Positions 17,089 through 26,390 of a stretch of DNA of 64,000 bases are shown in pieces. The notes below the pieces were generated by a model. That model was not told the DNA's origin. It made no database searches and saw only the letters and a program-made list of their open reading frames with translations. Each line of letters starts with the position of its first letter. The stretch's first letter is position 1. Source of the DNA: Listeria swaminathanii (lineage in GTDB: Bacteria; Bacillota; Bacilli; Lactobacillales; Listeriaceae); the NCBI RefSeq assembly GCF_014229645.1, contig NZ_JAATOD010000001.1:744001-808000 (forward strand). Direction: 5' to 3'. A program made the translations under genes and the position numbers.

Positions 17089-17802
17089 TTGAAAAAAATG
17101 GAAAGCTCGGTTGTTTTTGTATTTTTAATTGCGATTATTGTTGGTGTAGGACTAGAAATGTTATTCCAGTGGGAGCTACTTATTTTGTTTGCACTCGGGA
17201 TATTTTTCATCTTTACATCAAGAAAGGCAAGCGCAACGAAGAAAAGTGCGAGAAACTCATTGTTTATTGGTATCGTATTTATCATTATCGCCGTGTTACT
17301 TACAACCACTTTTAAAGTAGGACTTGTTGTTGCGGGGATTTATGCGATCATTCACTATATTAGTCGAAAGCGGGCACCTCAATTATTAATGCTTAAAACT
17401 AGAGAGCCAGACAGCAAGATTGACCGCACAGATAAATTTATTCGCAATCAATGGTTCGGTAACCAGCGTATACTCGATGTAGTGTATGAATGGGATGATA
17501 TCAATATCCAAACAGGAATTGGTGACACGATTCTCGATTTAGGAAATACAGTTCTTCCAACCGGCGAAAGTGTCATTATGATTCGTAGTGTATCAGGGAA
17601 AATTCGTATATTAGTTCCATTCGATATCGGCATTTGCATCGAACATTCCGCAATCTTCGGAAACATTCAATATGATAAAGAAAGCACTTCTATTCAAAAT
17701 AATAGCATCAAGGTTTACTCGGATAATTACGAAAGTTCGGCACGAAAAGTGAAAATCATGACTTCTGTAATCTTCGGAGATTTAGAGGTGATTAGGCTAT
17801 GA
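17089..17802 (+). CDS. liaF: LiaF, membrane inhibitor of the LiaSR envelope-stress system
   Basis: 237 residues from the TTG at 17089, which is nine bases after a perfect AAGGAGG; an in-frame ATG further upstream overlaps that site and is rejected. Four hydrophobic helices fill the first about 100 residues and a C-terminal beta-rich domain (RILDVVYEWDDINIQTGIGDTILDLGNT in pieces) matches the LiaF/YvqF family. LiaF holds LiaS inactive until cell-wall antibiotics or membrane stress relieve it. It overlaps liaS by four bases. Confidence 0.93.
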   Translation: MKKMESSVVFVFLIAIIVGVGLEMLFQWELLILFALGIFFIFTSRKASATKKSARNSLFIGIVFIIIAVLLTTTFKVGLVVAGIYAIIHYISRKRAPQLLMLKTREPDSKIDRTDKFIRNQWFGNQRILDVVYEWDDINIQTGIGDTILDLGNTVLPTGESVIMIRSVSGKIRILVPFDIGICIEHSAIFGNIQYDKESTSIQNNSIKVYSDNYESSARKVKIMTSVIFGDLEVIRL

Positions 17803-18857
17803 GCTTTTCGAAACTAATGATGGTTGTTTGCTCCGGTTTATTACTTGTTGCAACAGCTATCGGCACAGTCGGATACTATTTTTTTAGTGAAGGCTCTTGG
17901 TATAAAATTTTAATTGAACAAAAAATCTTTTACATTCCGTTTGTCGTCTTTGTTCCGCTAACAGCCATTTCGATTGGGTTAATCATCGGCGGACTACTTG
18001 GCTATTTCGTGAAGCAAAAGTTTGAATCGATTGACTTCTCGATTCGGTTGCTCGGACAAGGCGATTTGGAGAAAAAGATTACGAGTGAAGAAGACGAAAA
18101 CTTTTTAGAAGTACAGCAAGTATACAAGCAAATCGACCGCTTACGTGATAAAATGAAGGCACAAACGATTTTGACACAAAAACTTGCAAGCGACCGCGCG
18201 GAATCAACGGGCCAAACGAAAGAAGCCATTTTGTCAGAAGAGCGGCACCGGATTGCTCGGGAATTACATGATTCGGTGAGCCAGCAGCTTTTTGCAGCGA
18301 TGATGCTTTTATCGGCATTGAATGAACAAAGCGAAAAAAGCGCCACGCCAGCCATGCAAAAACAATTGAAAATGGTAGAATCCATCGTCAATGAATCCCA
18401 ATCTGAGATGCGCGCGTTATTACTACATCTACGTCCAACACAACTTGAAGGTAAGTCGCTTAAAACTGGTATTGAACAATTATTAAAAGAATTAACAACG
18501 AAATTACCTATCGAAGTCGAATGGCAAATTGAAGATATTAATTTGCAAAAAGGCATTGAAGATCATTTATTCCGCATCGTTCAAGAGCTACTATCGAATA
18601 CACTTCGCCATTCCAAAGCAAAACTATTAGAAGTGCGCTTAGTAACAATGGACAATTTAGCTGTAATGAAAGTTGTCGATGACGGAGTTGGCTTTGATAT
18701 GGACAATGTTCGCCAAGGCTCATATGGCTTACAAAATATGCGTGAAAGAGTTGCCGAATTCGGTGGCACCATCAAAATAATTAGTTTCCCAGGAAGAGGA
18801 ACTAGTGTAGAAATAAAAATCCCACTTGTTGCGAAAAAGGACGTGGAAAGCGAATGA
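17799..18857 (+). CDS. liaS: LiaS, envelope-stress sensor histidine kinase
   Basis: 352 residues. Two membrane helices (about 7-30 and 45-68) flank a very short external loop, typical of intramembrane-sensing kinases. A HAMP-like linker follows, then a HisKA_3 motif with the phospho-His in [17 protein letters not shown] and an ATPase domain with [14 protein letters not shown] and DDGVGFD. It phosphorylates LiaR. It overlaps both neighbours by four bases, so the three proteins are made in fixed ratio. Confidence 0.95.
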   Translation: MSFSKLMMVVCSGLLLVATAIGTVGYYFFSEGSWYKILIEQKIFYIPFVVFVPLTAISIGLIIGGLLGYFVKQKFESIDFSIRLLGQGDLEKKITSEEDENFLEVQQVYKQIDRLRDKMKAQTILTQKLASDRAESTGQTKEAILSEERHRIARELHDSVSQQLFAAMMLLSALNEQSEKSATPAMQKQLKMVESIVNESQSEMRALLLHLRPTQLEGKSLKTGIEQLLKELTTKLPIEVEWQIEDINLQKGIEDHLFRIVQELLSNTLRHSKAKLLEVRLVTMDNLAVMKVVDDGVGFDMDNVRQGSYGLQNMRERVAEFGGTIKIISFPGRGTSVEIKIPLVAKKDVESE

Positions 18858-19492
18858 TAAAAGTATTACTTGTAGATGATCACGAAATGGTACGTATAGG
18901 CGTTTCAGCTTATCTTTCTGTGCAAGATGACATGGAAGTTGTTGGCGAGGCAGAAAACGGACGTGAAGGTGCTGATATGGCCTTAGAATTACGCCCAGAT
19001 ATTATCTTAATGGATTTAGTTATGGATGAAATGGACGGCATTGAAGCCACAAAAGAAATTATGCAAAACTGGAAAGAAGCCAAAATTATTATCGTCACCA
19101 GTTTTATTGATGATGAAAAAGTATATCCAGCACTGGAAGCTGGTGCTAGTAGTTATATGCTAAAAACATCCACAGCAAGCGAAATTGCCGATGCGATTCG
19201 TGCTACATACGGTGGAGACTCTGTACTTGAACCAGAAGTAACTGGCAAAATGATGCAAAGACTAACCGCTAAACCAGAAAAAAATCTACATGATGATTTA
19301 ACGAATCGTGAAAATGAAATCTTGCTTTTAATCGCGGAAGGTAAATCTAACCAAGAAATTGCCGATGAACTTTTCATTACATTAAAAACGGTTAAAACAC
19401 ATGTAAGTAACATTTTATCAAAATTAGATGTACAAGATCGCACGCAAGCAGCCATCTACGCATTTAAACATGACTTAGTAGAAAAAAAGTAG
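18854..19492 (+). CDS. liaR: LiaR, response regulator of the envelope-stress system
   Basis: 212 residues. The receiver domain has the acidic pair DDHEMVRIG and the phosphorylated Asp in [13 protein letters not shown]; the C-terminal LuxR-type helix-turn-helix is [21 protein letters not shown] and [13 protein letters not shown] in the NarL family pattern. LiaR activates envelope-protection genes in Listeria after exposure to bacitracin, nisin or cephalosporins. Third gene of liaFSR. Confidence 0.95.
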   Translation: MIKVLLVDDHEMVRIGVSAYLSVQDDMEVVGEAENGREGADMALELRPDIILMDLVMDEMDGIEATKEIMQNWKEAKIIIVTSFIDDEKVYPALEAGASSYMLKTSTASEIADAIRATYGGDSVLEPEVTGKMMQRLTAKPEKNLHDDLTNRENEILLLIAEGKSNQEIADELFITLKTVKTHVSNILSKLDVQDRTQAAIYAFKHDLVEKK

Positions 19493-19510
19493 CAAGGAGG
19501 TAACGTACAC

Positions 19511-20170
19511 ATGAAAGAAGGATTTGCAGTCATCGGTCTTGGGCGATTTGGTGGAAGTATTTGTCGTTCACTAGTCGAGCAAGGAATGGAAGTACTTGCT
19601 ATTGATTCAGATGAAGAACGAGTAAATGAATATATGTCGATTGCAACCCACGCAGTAATCGCCAATTCAACAGATGAAAATGCGCTTCGTCAATTAGGGA
19701 TTCGCAACTTTGAACACGTTATCGTTGCCATTGGGGAAGATATTCAGTCGAGTATTTTAACAACGCTGATTTTAAAAGAAATGGGTGTAAAATACGTAAC
19801 GGCAAAAGCAACGAATGATAAGCATGCCAAACTGCTTGATAAAATCGGTGCGGACCGCGTTGTCCATCCTGAGCGGGATATGGGACGCCGGATTGCCCAT
19901 TATATCGTATCGAAAAACATGCTTGATTATCTGGAACTTTCTGATGAATATAGTCTTGTCGAGATTTCAGTATCCGATCCACGCTTCCTTGGGAAAAGCC
20001 TAGTTGATCTAGACTTCCGTAACTCTTTCGGCGTGAATATTGTCGGTATTAAAAAAGATAAACAAATGATCATCACACCAGAAGCAAATGATGTTCTCCA
20101 TGAAGGGGATATCCTCATTGTTATCGGTTCAGATGATGATATCGAACGATTACAAGAAAAAATTCAATAA
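19511..20170 (+). CDS. ktrC: KtrC/TrkA-type potassium uptake regulatory subunit
   Basis: 219 residues: an RCK_N Rossmann domain with GLGRFGGSICRSL and a conserved acidic residue in AIDSDEERV, then an RCK_C domain from about 135 (ISVSDPRFLGKSLVDLDFRN..). It gates a KtrB/KtrD potassium channel subunit encoded elsewhere. RCK_C domains of this family bind c-di-AMP in several Firmicutes. It sits 18 bases after liaR with its own AAGGAGG, so it may be read from the lia transcript. Confidence 0.9.
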   Translation: MKEGFAVIGLGRFGGSICRSLVEQGMEVLAIDSDEERVNEYMSIATHAVIANSTDENALRQLGIRNFEHVIVAIGEDIQSSILTTLILKEMGVKYVTAKATNDKHAKLLDKIGADRVVHPERDMGRRIAHYIVSKNMLDYLELSDEYSLVEISVSDPRFLGKSLVDLDFRNSFGVNIVGIKKDKQMIITPEANDVLHEGDILIVIGSDDDIERLQEKIQ

Positions 20171-20172
20171 AA

Positions 20173-20233
20173 ATAAAACCTATGCAATATAAAAAGATAT
20201 GTAGCCATGTCGATTATATTCCTAGGTTTTTTT
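20173..20233 (+). terminator. Weak terminator after ktrC
   Basis: AAACCTATG..and..TTCCTAGGTTTTTTT form the base of an imperfect stem ending in seven T. Confidence 0.5.
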
Positions 20234-20253
20234 AATTGTTTACGCTTTACCGC

Positions 20254-20282
20254 TTGCTATCTAGCCAGTTATTTTCTATGAT
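20254..20282 (+). promoter_or_regulatory. Promoter of the FUSC gene pair
   Basis: TTGCTA (20254-20259), 17 bases, TATGAT (20277-20282). Confidence 0.6.
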
Positions 20283-20323
20283 AGTTACAGAGCTTTACTT
20301 AAAGGGACAGGGGGAGAAAACAG

Positions 20324-21244
20324 ATGAAGAAATTTTTACTTGATAAAATTGGTGCTCGCGGACTTATTCAAATGTTGCAAGCATTTATTTATGCGAGTAT
20401 TTGTGTAGTGGTCCATACAGTTATTTTCCCTGATTTGGCTGGAGTATTACCTATAGTTGTACTAATAGGGATTATTTCAATGCAACCTACATATGGAATT
20501 ACTAGAAAAGTCATTCCCCAAATTGCATTAGCATTTACATTAGCGTGTTTATTTGTCATTATAAGTACTTATTTTTTCCCGATTAATGTATATATTTACT
20601 ATATTGTGATGATAGTAGTCATTTTAGCCGTAAATTTTATGATGCCGCAGAAATATATGGTGATGACACTCGCGATTGGAACAGCACTTTATTTTCTTGG
20701 AACCGATGATTTACCAATGCCACTTTATGTCATGATTATCGTGGCACTAATTGATGTATTCGTGTTCTTCTTACTCGTTCAACTAGTCGTAAAATATGTT
20801 CATTTGCCATTAGAAAAGACGGTTCAAACGATTATGAAACAGCTGGTAGGGCTATTCGATAAGGAAATTGAAAGTGTGTTTAAAAACAATGGCAAATTTG
20901 TAACGAAACCATTGTATAGCATATTTGTTCAATCACAGATGTTTATTAAAGAATATAGCGCCAGTAAAAAGGCGGATCCTCGTCATGTGGAACTCTATCA
21001 AGCATTATTACCTAATTATTTACAACTCTTTTTCCATATGCAAACGATGGAAGACATTGGAAGAGTTGGTTTATCGGAAGAAGCAAAACAAGCACTCGCC
21101 AAGATTAATGTCGACGTTTCGGAGGAAATTAATGCAAAAGAAATCGATCCAGTCGCGTCTTTTCATGTGAAAAAATTTGTCGAGAACTTTCTAGCTGTTA
21201 AGGTTGGAATGGCCGAATTAGCAGAAGGGGGCGCGAAGAAATGA
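20324..21244 (+). CDS. FUSC/ArAE-like multi-pass membrane protein (first of pair)
   Basis: 306 residues with about six hydrophobic helices in the first 165 residues and a long charged, helical cytoplasmic C terminus (about 166-306). The topology resembles the aromatic acid exporter/fusaric acid resistance superfamily, but the conserved family segments are weaker than in its partner. It overlaps the next gene by four bases, suggesting that the two form one complex. GGGGG is present in the leader but lies some distance from the ATG; the closest site is GGGGGAG at 20310-20316. Substrate unknown. Confidence 0.65.
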   Translation: MKKFLLDKIGARGLIQMLQAFIYASICVVVHTVIFPDLAGVLPIVVLIGIISMQPTYGITRKVIPQIALAFTLACLFVIISTYFFPINVYIYYIVMIVVILAVNFMMPQKYMVMTLAIGTALYFLGTDDLPMPLYVMIIVALIDVFVFFLLVQLVVKYVHLPLEKTVQTIMKQLVGLFDKEIESVFKNNGKFVTKPLYSIFVQSQMFIKEYSASKKADPRHVELYQALLPNYLQLFFHMQTMEDIGRVGLSEEAKQALAKINVDVSEEINAKEIDPVASFHVKKFVENFLAVKVGMAELAEGGAKK

Positions 21245-22092
21245 AAAAGATCTCTATGAGAGAACGTCTTGCTCTTGATCCGCGAGTGGCTAAAGTGTTA
21301 ATTAGTATCACCATCGCCATAATACTTTTCCCGGTTATGGGGGATTGGATTGTCTACCCAACTTACGTATTTAATGCCATTTATATTACCGCTCAAATGA
21401 GTAAAGGTGATACGTATAAATCAAGTATTGAGCGGATTATTGGGACCATTGTAGGTGGACTACTTGCAGCGTTTGTTTATCTTTTAGTACCAAACCATCA
21501 TTATATTATGATTCCGATTGGTGCAGCGCTTGCAGTTATGTTAAGTTATCTATTTACGAAAAAATTCACGATGGTTATTGTCGTTATTACTGTAATGGTA
21601 CTTGTCGGAAAAGGGGACGGGGAACCAATTGTATTTTTAAGAGACCGACTTTTTGACACGATGATCGGGTTAGTGATTGGTTTCGCTGTCTACGCTCTTT
21701 ATCCGCGAAAGAAAAATAAAAAATTGAATCAAGTTTTTATTTCTCAAGAAAAAGAAGTATTAGAGCGAATAAAAGCAATCGATATTAATGCCGAAGATGC
21801 GAAAGAGTTGGCGCCGAAAATAAAAGCCTTATGGAAACAATTGATTGATTTGAGAAAGACGCGCGAACAGATTATTACAGATAGCAGCTTTGTTCCAAGT
21901 TTAACATCGGATGAACCAATGCTCCGTTTTACAAGTTTAGTAGAGCAGGCGATTAATAATATTGAAATTTTATATCATGTGACGCTAGAAAAAGAGACGG
22001 AACCTGATTATGAAGTAGTGTTTTCCTATCACCAACAAGCGTGCGCAAAAGTAATTACAGAATTGGATGCACTTATTACCAAACATAAATAA
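21241..22092 (+). CDS. FUSC/ArAE-family membrane protein (second of pair)
   Basis: 283 residues. Five or six helices lie in the first 150 residues, with the family segments SSIERIIGTIVGGLLAAFVY and FLRDRLFDTMIGLVIGFAVY, and a soluble helical tail follows. These segments are diagnostic of the FUSC/aromatic acid exporter superfamily. Translation is coupled to the preceding gene. The transported compound cannot be predicted. Confidence 0.75.
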   Translation: MKKISMRERLALDPRVAKVLISITIAIILFPVMGDWIVYPTYVFNAIYITAQMSKGDTYKSSIERIIGTIVGGLLAAFVYLLVPNHHYIMIPIGAALAVMLSYLFTKKFTMVIVVITVMVLVGKGDGEPIVFLRDRLFDTMIGLVIGFAVYALYPRKKNKKLNQVFISQEKEVLERIKAIDINAEDAKELAPKIKALWKQLIDLRKTREQIITDSSFVPSLTSDEPMLRFTSLVEQAINNIEILYHVTLEKETEPDYEVVFSYHQQACAKVITELDALITKHK

Positions 22093-22136
22093 AAAAGATG
22101 ACTGAGGCCGATTAAAGCTTCAGTCATCTTTTCTTT
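22091..22136. terminator. Bidirectional terminator between the FUSC pair and the LCP gene
   Basis: AAGATGACTGA / TTCAGTCATCTT stem, A-rich on the left and T-rich on the right; the two units converge here. Confidence 0.9.
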
Positions 22137-23101
22137 TATTCAGTAATATCTAAGCTCTTTTTAAACATGGTAATCACACGTTCTAAATCTGTTTGTTCAG
22201 GTGCAAAGTAATATAAGTTAAATCCGTAAGACTCACTATAAATCATTTCGCCTTCCCCTTTGAGCTCTTGGGAATCAACGTTTTTTAGTACGGAAGAATA
22301 ATTTGTTGCCATTGTTGTAATGTCGGTTAGTGTCATATTCGTTTGGAAATTATCACCAACAGCTTTCATAATGCTTTCAAAATTGGAAACACCAGAGGAA
22401 CTTACGACTTTATTCGCAATCCCGATAATAACATCGCGTTGTCTATCTTGGCGACCAAAGTCACCGCGCGGATCTTCATGACGAATACGAACATATTGCA
22501 AAGCATCTGTGCCATTCAGGGTAATATCACCTTTGACAAATTTGCTATTTACGACCGTTAAATCGATATCATTAGTAACAGTAATACCACCAACTGCGTC
22601 TACAAGGTCCTTAAAGCCCTCCATATTGATTGAAATGAAATAATCTACAGGAACTCCTGGCATAAGTTTTTCAACGGCTGAGACGGTTCCTGAGGGGCCG
22701 CCTTTGGAATAGGAAGCATTAATTTTACCAATATCGCCATTTCCATAGTCAACTTTTGTATCACGAGGGATACTGACCATTTCTACGGAATTTTGTTGTT
22801 TATTTGCAGTGGCAAGAATAATAGTATCGGCACGACCATTTGTTTCGCCAGGCCGAGCATCTGAACCCATTAACAATACAGAAAATGGTTTTTTCTTTTC
22901 TAAGTCACTTGCTGTTTTATTACTTGATTCTAGAGGCACATTTATTTTTGAAAAGGTATTTTGAACGGTGATGTAGTACTTCGCTGCTAATCCTGTTATT
23001 GAGAAAAAGATAATTCCTAAAAGGGTTACACTAGCAATTTTCATAACTTTAGTAAAAGTGGACGTTGTTTTTTGCTTCTTTTCAGTCCTAGTTTCTGTCA
23101 T
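22136..23101 (-). CDS. LytR-CpsA-Psr (LCP) family cell-wall polymer ligase
   Basis: 321 residues: a short basic N terminus, one membrane helix (about 22-44) and an extracellular LCP domain with LLMGSDARPGETNGRADTI, VSIPRDTKVDYG, GKINASYSKGG, VDAVGGITV and the conserved Arg-rich YVRIRHEDPRGDFGRQDRQ. LCP enzymes transfer wall teichoic acid or other polymers from undecaprenyl phosphate to peptidoglycan. The teichoic acid exporter genes lie 36 kb away in the same window. It is transcribed alone. Confidence 0.92.
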   Translation of the reverse strand: MTETRTEKKQKTTSTFTKVMKIASVTLLGIIFFSITGLAAKYYITVQNTFSKINVPLESSNKTASDLEKKKPFSVLLMGSDARPGETNGRADTIILATANKQQNSVEMVSIPRDTKVDYGNGDIGKINASYSKGGPSGTVSAVEKLMPGVPVDYFISINMEGFKDLVDAVGGITVTNDIDLTVVNSKFVKGDITLNGTDALQYVRIRHEDPRGDFGRQDRQRDVIIGIANKVVSSSGVSNFESIMKAVGDNFQTNMTLTDITTMATNYSSVLKNVDSQELKGEGEMIYSESYGFNLYYFAPEQTDLERVITMFKKSLDITE

Positions 23102-23164
23102 AAAATTTTCCTCGTCTTTCTATTTTGTTTGTTTAAACATACCATCGTCTTTGCAAGAAATCAA

Positions 23165-23201
23165 CAAAAAACGATAAATGATGTTGAAACCATTTACCGC
23201 T
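23165..23201 (-). terminator. Terminator of rpoY-rnjA
   Basis: GCGGTAAATG / CATTTATCG(U) hairpin on the minus strand followed by six U (23166-23171). Confidence 0.8.
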
Positions 23202-23208
23202 TTTGAAA

Positions 23209-24876
23209 CTATACTTCCATGATTATTGGTAAAATCATTGGGCGTCGTTTTGTTTTTTCATACAAGAAAGGTTGCAACGTATCTGTAATTTCGTTCTTAA
23301 TTTCAGACCATTGCGTTGTTTTTTGTTCCATTACTTTGTTTAGGTGGCGCGTTAGGAGGCCTTGAGCTTCTCCGATTAGATTACCGGATTCACGCATATA
23401 GATGAAACCGCGTGAAATAATATCAGGTCCCGCCATTACACGAGAGTTTTTCATATCAATGGACACAACGACGATTACGAGGCCTTCTTCGGAAAGAATG
23501 CGACGATCACGAAGGACAATATTACCGATATCACCAATACCGCTACCATCAATATAGACGCTTGCCGCGTGGATTTTACCTGCAACATGAGCTGTTTCAC
23601 TCGTTAAAGCAAGCACATCACCATTTGCCATAATGAAGCTATTTTCTTCTGGAACACCACATTCTTCAGCAGACTCAGCATGGATTTTCTGCATTCTGAA
23701 TTCACCGTGAATTGGCATAAAGAATTTAGGTTTCATAAGACGTAGCATTAGTTTTTGTTCTTGTTGACCACCATGACCAGAAGTATGGATATTGTTTACT
23801 TTACCATGGATAACTTCTGCGCCAGCTTGATAAAGTAAATTGATTGTGCGGTTAACACTCGTTGTATTACCAGGAATTGGAGAAGACGAGAAGACTACCG
23901 TATCGCCTGGTTGAATTTGGATTTGACGGTGAGTACCGTTAGCAATTCTAGAAAGAGCCGCCATTGGTTCACCTTGACTCCCTGTACAAAGGATAGTTAC
24001 ATTTCCAGCGGGTGTTTTGTTAAGCTGATGCACATCAATAAAGGTATCTTTTGGTGCTTGAATATAACCTAATTGTTTACCGATTTCCATAGCAGATTCC
24101 ATACTACGACCGAAAACAGCGATTTTACGGCCAGTTTCGATAGAGGACTCGACTACTTGTTGTAAACGATAGATATTAGATGCGAAAGTGGCGAAAATGA
24201 TTCGGCCTTCTACATCGCGGAAAATATTTTTAATACTTTCGCCAACAACACGTTCACTCATCGTGAAATTCGGTACTTCAGCGTTTGTACTATCAGATAG
24301 TAAACAAAGAACACCTTCTTTACCAATCTCAGCCATTTTTGTAAGGTTAGCTGGTTCGCCAACTGGTGTGAAATCGAACTTGAAGTCACCCGTATGAACG
24401 ATGTTACCAGATGGAGTTTTGACAACAATACCATACGTATCAGGAATACTATGTGTTGTGCGGAAGAAAGAGATGCTTGTTTTTCTAAATTTAAAAACGT
24501 CATCTTCTTCATATTCATAAATTTTGGTTTGACGAAGCAAGCCATGTTCTTCTAATTTGTTACGGATAAGTGCACTCGCAAGTTTCCCAGCGTAAATCGG
24601 GATATTAAGATCGCGAAGTAGGTAAGGAACGCCACCGATGTGATCTTCATGACCATGGGTGATGAAAAGTCCTTTAATCTTATCTTTGTTTTTAACTAGG
24701 TAACTGTAGTCAGGAATAACATAATCAATCCCTAGAAGTTCGTCTTCTGGGAACTTGATACCTGCATCAATTAGAATAATTTCGTCTTGAAATTGTACGC
24801 CATATGTGTTTTTACCGATTTCGCCTAGTCCACCAAGGGCGAAAACAGCTGTCTCATTATTTTTAACAAATTTCAT
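23209..24876 (-). CDS. rnjA: Ribonuclease J1
   Basis: 555 residues, the usual length. The metallo-beta-lactamase zinc motif HGHEDH begins at His74, and the beta-CASP domain and C-terminal region include [13 protein letters not shown] and PIHGEFRM. It is a 5'-3' exonuclease and endonuclease for mRNA decay and rRNA maturation. It lies six bases downstream of rpoY, the arrangement conserved in Bacilli. Confidence 0.97.
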   Translation of the reverse strand: MKFVKNNETAVFALGGLGEIGKNTYGVQFQDEIILIDAGIKFPEDELLGIDYVIPDYSYLVKNKDKIKGLFITHGHEDHIGGVPYLLRDLNIPIYAGKLASALIRNKLEEHGLLRQTKIYEYEEDDVFKFRKTSISFFRTTHSIPDTYGIVVKTPSGNIVHTGDFKFDFTPVGEPANLTKMAEIGKEGVLCLLSDSTNAEVPNFTMSERVVGESIKNIFRDVEGRIIFATFASNIYRLQQVVESSIETGRKIAVFGRSMESAMEIGKQLGYIQAPKDTFIDVHQLNKTPAGNVTILCTGSQGEPMAALSRIANGTHRQIQIQPGDTVVFSSSPIPGNTTSVNRTINLLYQAGAEVIHGKVNNIHTSGHGGQQEQKLMLRLMKPKFFMPIHGEFRMQKIHAESAEECGVPEENSFIMANGDVLALTSETAHVAGKIHAASVYIDGSGIGDIGNIVLRDRRILSEEGLVIVVVSIDMKNSRVMAGPDIISRGFIYMRESGNLIGEAQGLLTRHLNKVMEQKTTQWSEIKNEITDTLQPFLYEKTKRRPMILPIIMEV

Positions 24877-24882
24877 ATAGGC

Positions 24883-25092
24883 TTATTTTTCCCAGAGCGC
24901 GAAGTCTGGGTTTTCCTTTTCATAAGCTAAGTGAGCGTCACTAATTTCTTCAACAAATTCGATGTGGAAAGGCTCATCTTTTAAAAGTTGGCGTACTTTT
25001 ACTTGGCTTTCCGCTTCTACGTATAAAGATTGTGTTTTTTCGCGTACGGGTGTTTCTGTTAGTGTTTCTTGATAAAATACTTTAAAAATCAT
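24883..25092 (-). CDS. rpoY: RNA polymerase epsilon subunit
   Basis: 69 residues beginning [20 protein letters not shown] and ending NPDFALWEK, the compact YkzG/RpoY (DUF1447) family. It binds near the RNA polymerase secondary channel. AAGGAGAG precedes the ATG. It forms an operon with rnjA. Confidence 0.95.
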   Translation of the reverse strand: MIFKVFYQETLTETPVREKTQSLYVEAESQVKVRQLLKDEPFHIEFVEEISDAHLAYEKENPDFALWEK

Positions 25093-25576
25093 GTTTTTCT
25101 CTCCTTAAAATTTAAGTTTTGTTTTTTAAAAATAGATTTTCAAGCTGAAAACCTAATATTTATTTAGTATTAATTGGCCTGCTTTCAGTTGTGGACTTAG
25201 TAGCAAGCGGATATGGGTGCACGAGATACTAACAATTAGGCATAAAAAAGACAAAGAAAAATTACCACAGACTAATGTATAAAAATAGCTGTGCACGTAT
25301 GTTAAATTTCTTATCCGTTATAATTGCATACCTTTATTTTGGGAATTTGAAACAAATTTCCGAGTAAAAGATGTAATTATAAGCTTTTTTTCACGTTCCA
25401 TTGTCGTTCTACAAATGTTCATCCGATCTATATCCTTCATTCTAATATACCATAAATCCAGATAATTGCTACTAGAAAGTATAATTAATTTTGTCAACCC
25501 TTTTATCGTGTGGATTTTCTGCTATAATTTAAAGTAAGTGATTTAAAAATGGATAGAGGATAGAGGCGTTTAATCG
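25093..25576. other. Intergenic region between rpoY and the HAD gene
   Basis: About 480 bases. On the minus strand a perfect TTGACA lies at 25492-25497 but its -10 partner is poor; if used, rpoY would have a leader of almost 400 bases. On the plus strand TATAAT (25523-25528) precedes the HAD gene, with a weak -35. No gene of plausible size is seen. From memory EGD-e carries several more genes near here. Confidence 0.4.
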
Positions 25577-26347
25577 ATGAGTAAAATTGTGTTTTTTGAT
25601 GTAGATGGCACGCTTGTAGGTGAAACTAAAGAAATTCCCGCATCAGCAAAACAAGCGATTGCTAAATTGAAAGAAAATGGCGTTTATGTAGCCATTGCAA
25701 CGGGTCGAGGCCCATTTATGCTAGATGAAATTAGAAAAGAGTTAGATATTAATTCTTACATTTGCTATAACGGCCAATATGTTATTTTTGAAGGCAAAGA
25801 AATTTATGCCAAACCATTACCAACAGAGTCTTTAGAGCGATTAATTACGGTTGCTTCGGAACATGAGCATCCGATTGTTTTTTCGGGAAAAGATTCGATG
25901 CGCGCCAACTTGCCGGATCATGACCGCGTTACAATAGGAATGAATTCTATTAAAAGAGACTATCCTAAAGTGGATGCGAATTATTATAAAGGCCGCGATA
26001 TTTTCCAATGTTTACTTTTCTGCGAGGAGTCCTATGATGCTTATTACCGCGAAGAATTTAAACAATATGGTTTCCTGCGCTGGCATGATGTTTCGGTAGA
26101 TGTTTGTCCGGCAGACGGTTCTAAAGCGGAAGGCATTAAACAAATGATTAAAAAACTCGGCTTTTCAATGGAAGATACGTATGCATTCGGTGATGGGCTG
26201 AACGATATCGCGATGCTTCAAGCTGTTGGAACAGGTGTTGCAATGGGAAATGGTCGTGATGAAGTGAAAGCAGTTGCTGATTACGTCACGGACCATGTCG
26301 ATGAAGATGGCGTTTATAAAGCGCTAGAACACTTTAAGCTAATTTAA
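25577..26347 (+). CDS. Cof-type HAD-IIB phosphatase
   Basis: 256 residues. HAD motif I is FFDVDGTLVGE with both catalytic Asp residues, motif II lies in AIATGRGP, and motifs III/IV appear as KAEGIKQMIKKLG and FGDGLNDIAML. A type IIB cap lies in between. Members dephosphorylate sugar phosphates, FMN or other small molecules; the substrate is not evident here. The ribosome binding site is modest (AGAGG). Confidence 0.88.
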   Translation: MSKIVFFDVDGTLVGETKEIPASAKQAIAKLKENGVYVAIATGRGPFMLDEIRKELDINSYICYNGQYVIFEGKEIYAKPLPTESLERLITVASEHEHPIVFSGKDSMRANLPDHDRVTIGMNSIKRDYPKVDANYYKGRDIFQCLLFCEESYDAYYREEFKQYGFLRWHDVSVDVCPADGSKAEGIKQMIKKLGFSMEDTYAFGDGLNDIAMLQAVGTGVAMGNGRDEVKAVADYVTDHVDEDGVYKALEHFKLI

Positions 26348-26349
26348 AA

Positions 26350-26390
26350 TAAAAGCGAGACCACTTATTTTACGGTGGTCTCGCTTTTTG
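26350..26390. terminator. Bidirectional terminator shared by the HAD gene and the DUF817 gene
   Basis: AAAAGCGAGACCAC / GTGGTCTCGCTTTTT, a 14-base perfect stem. The DUF817 stop codon (26365-26367) lies in the loop, so the 3' end of that gene forms one arm. Confidence 0.9.
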
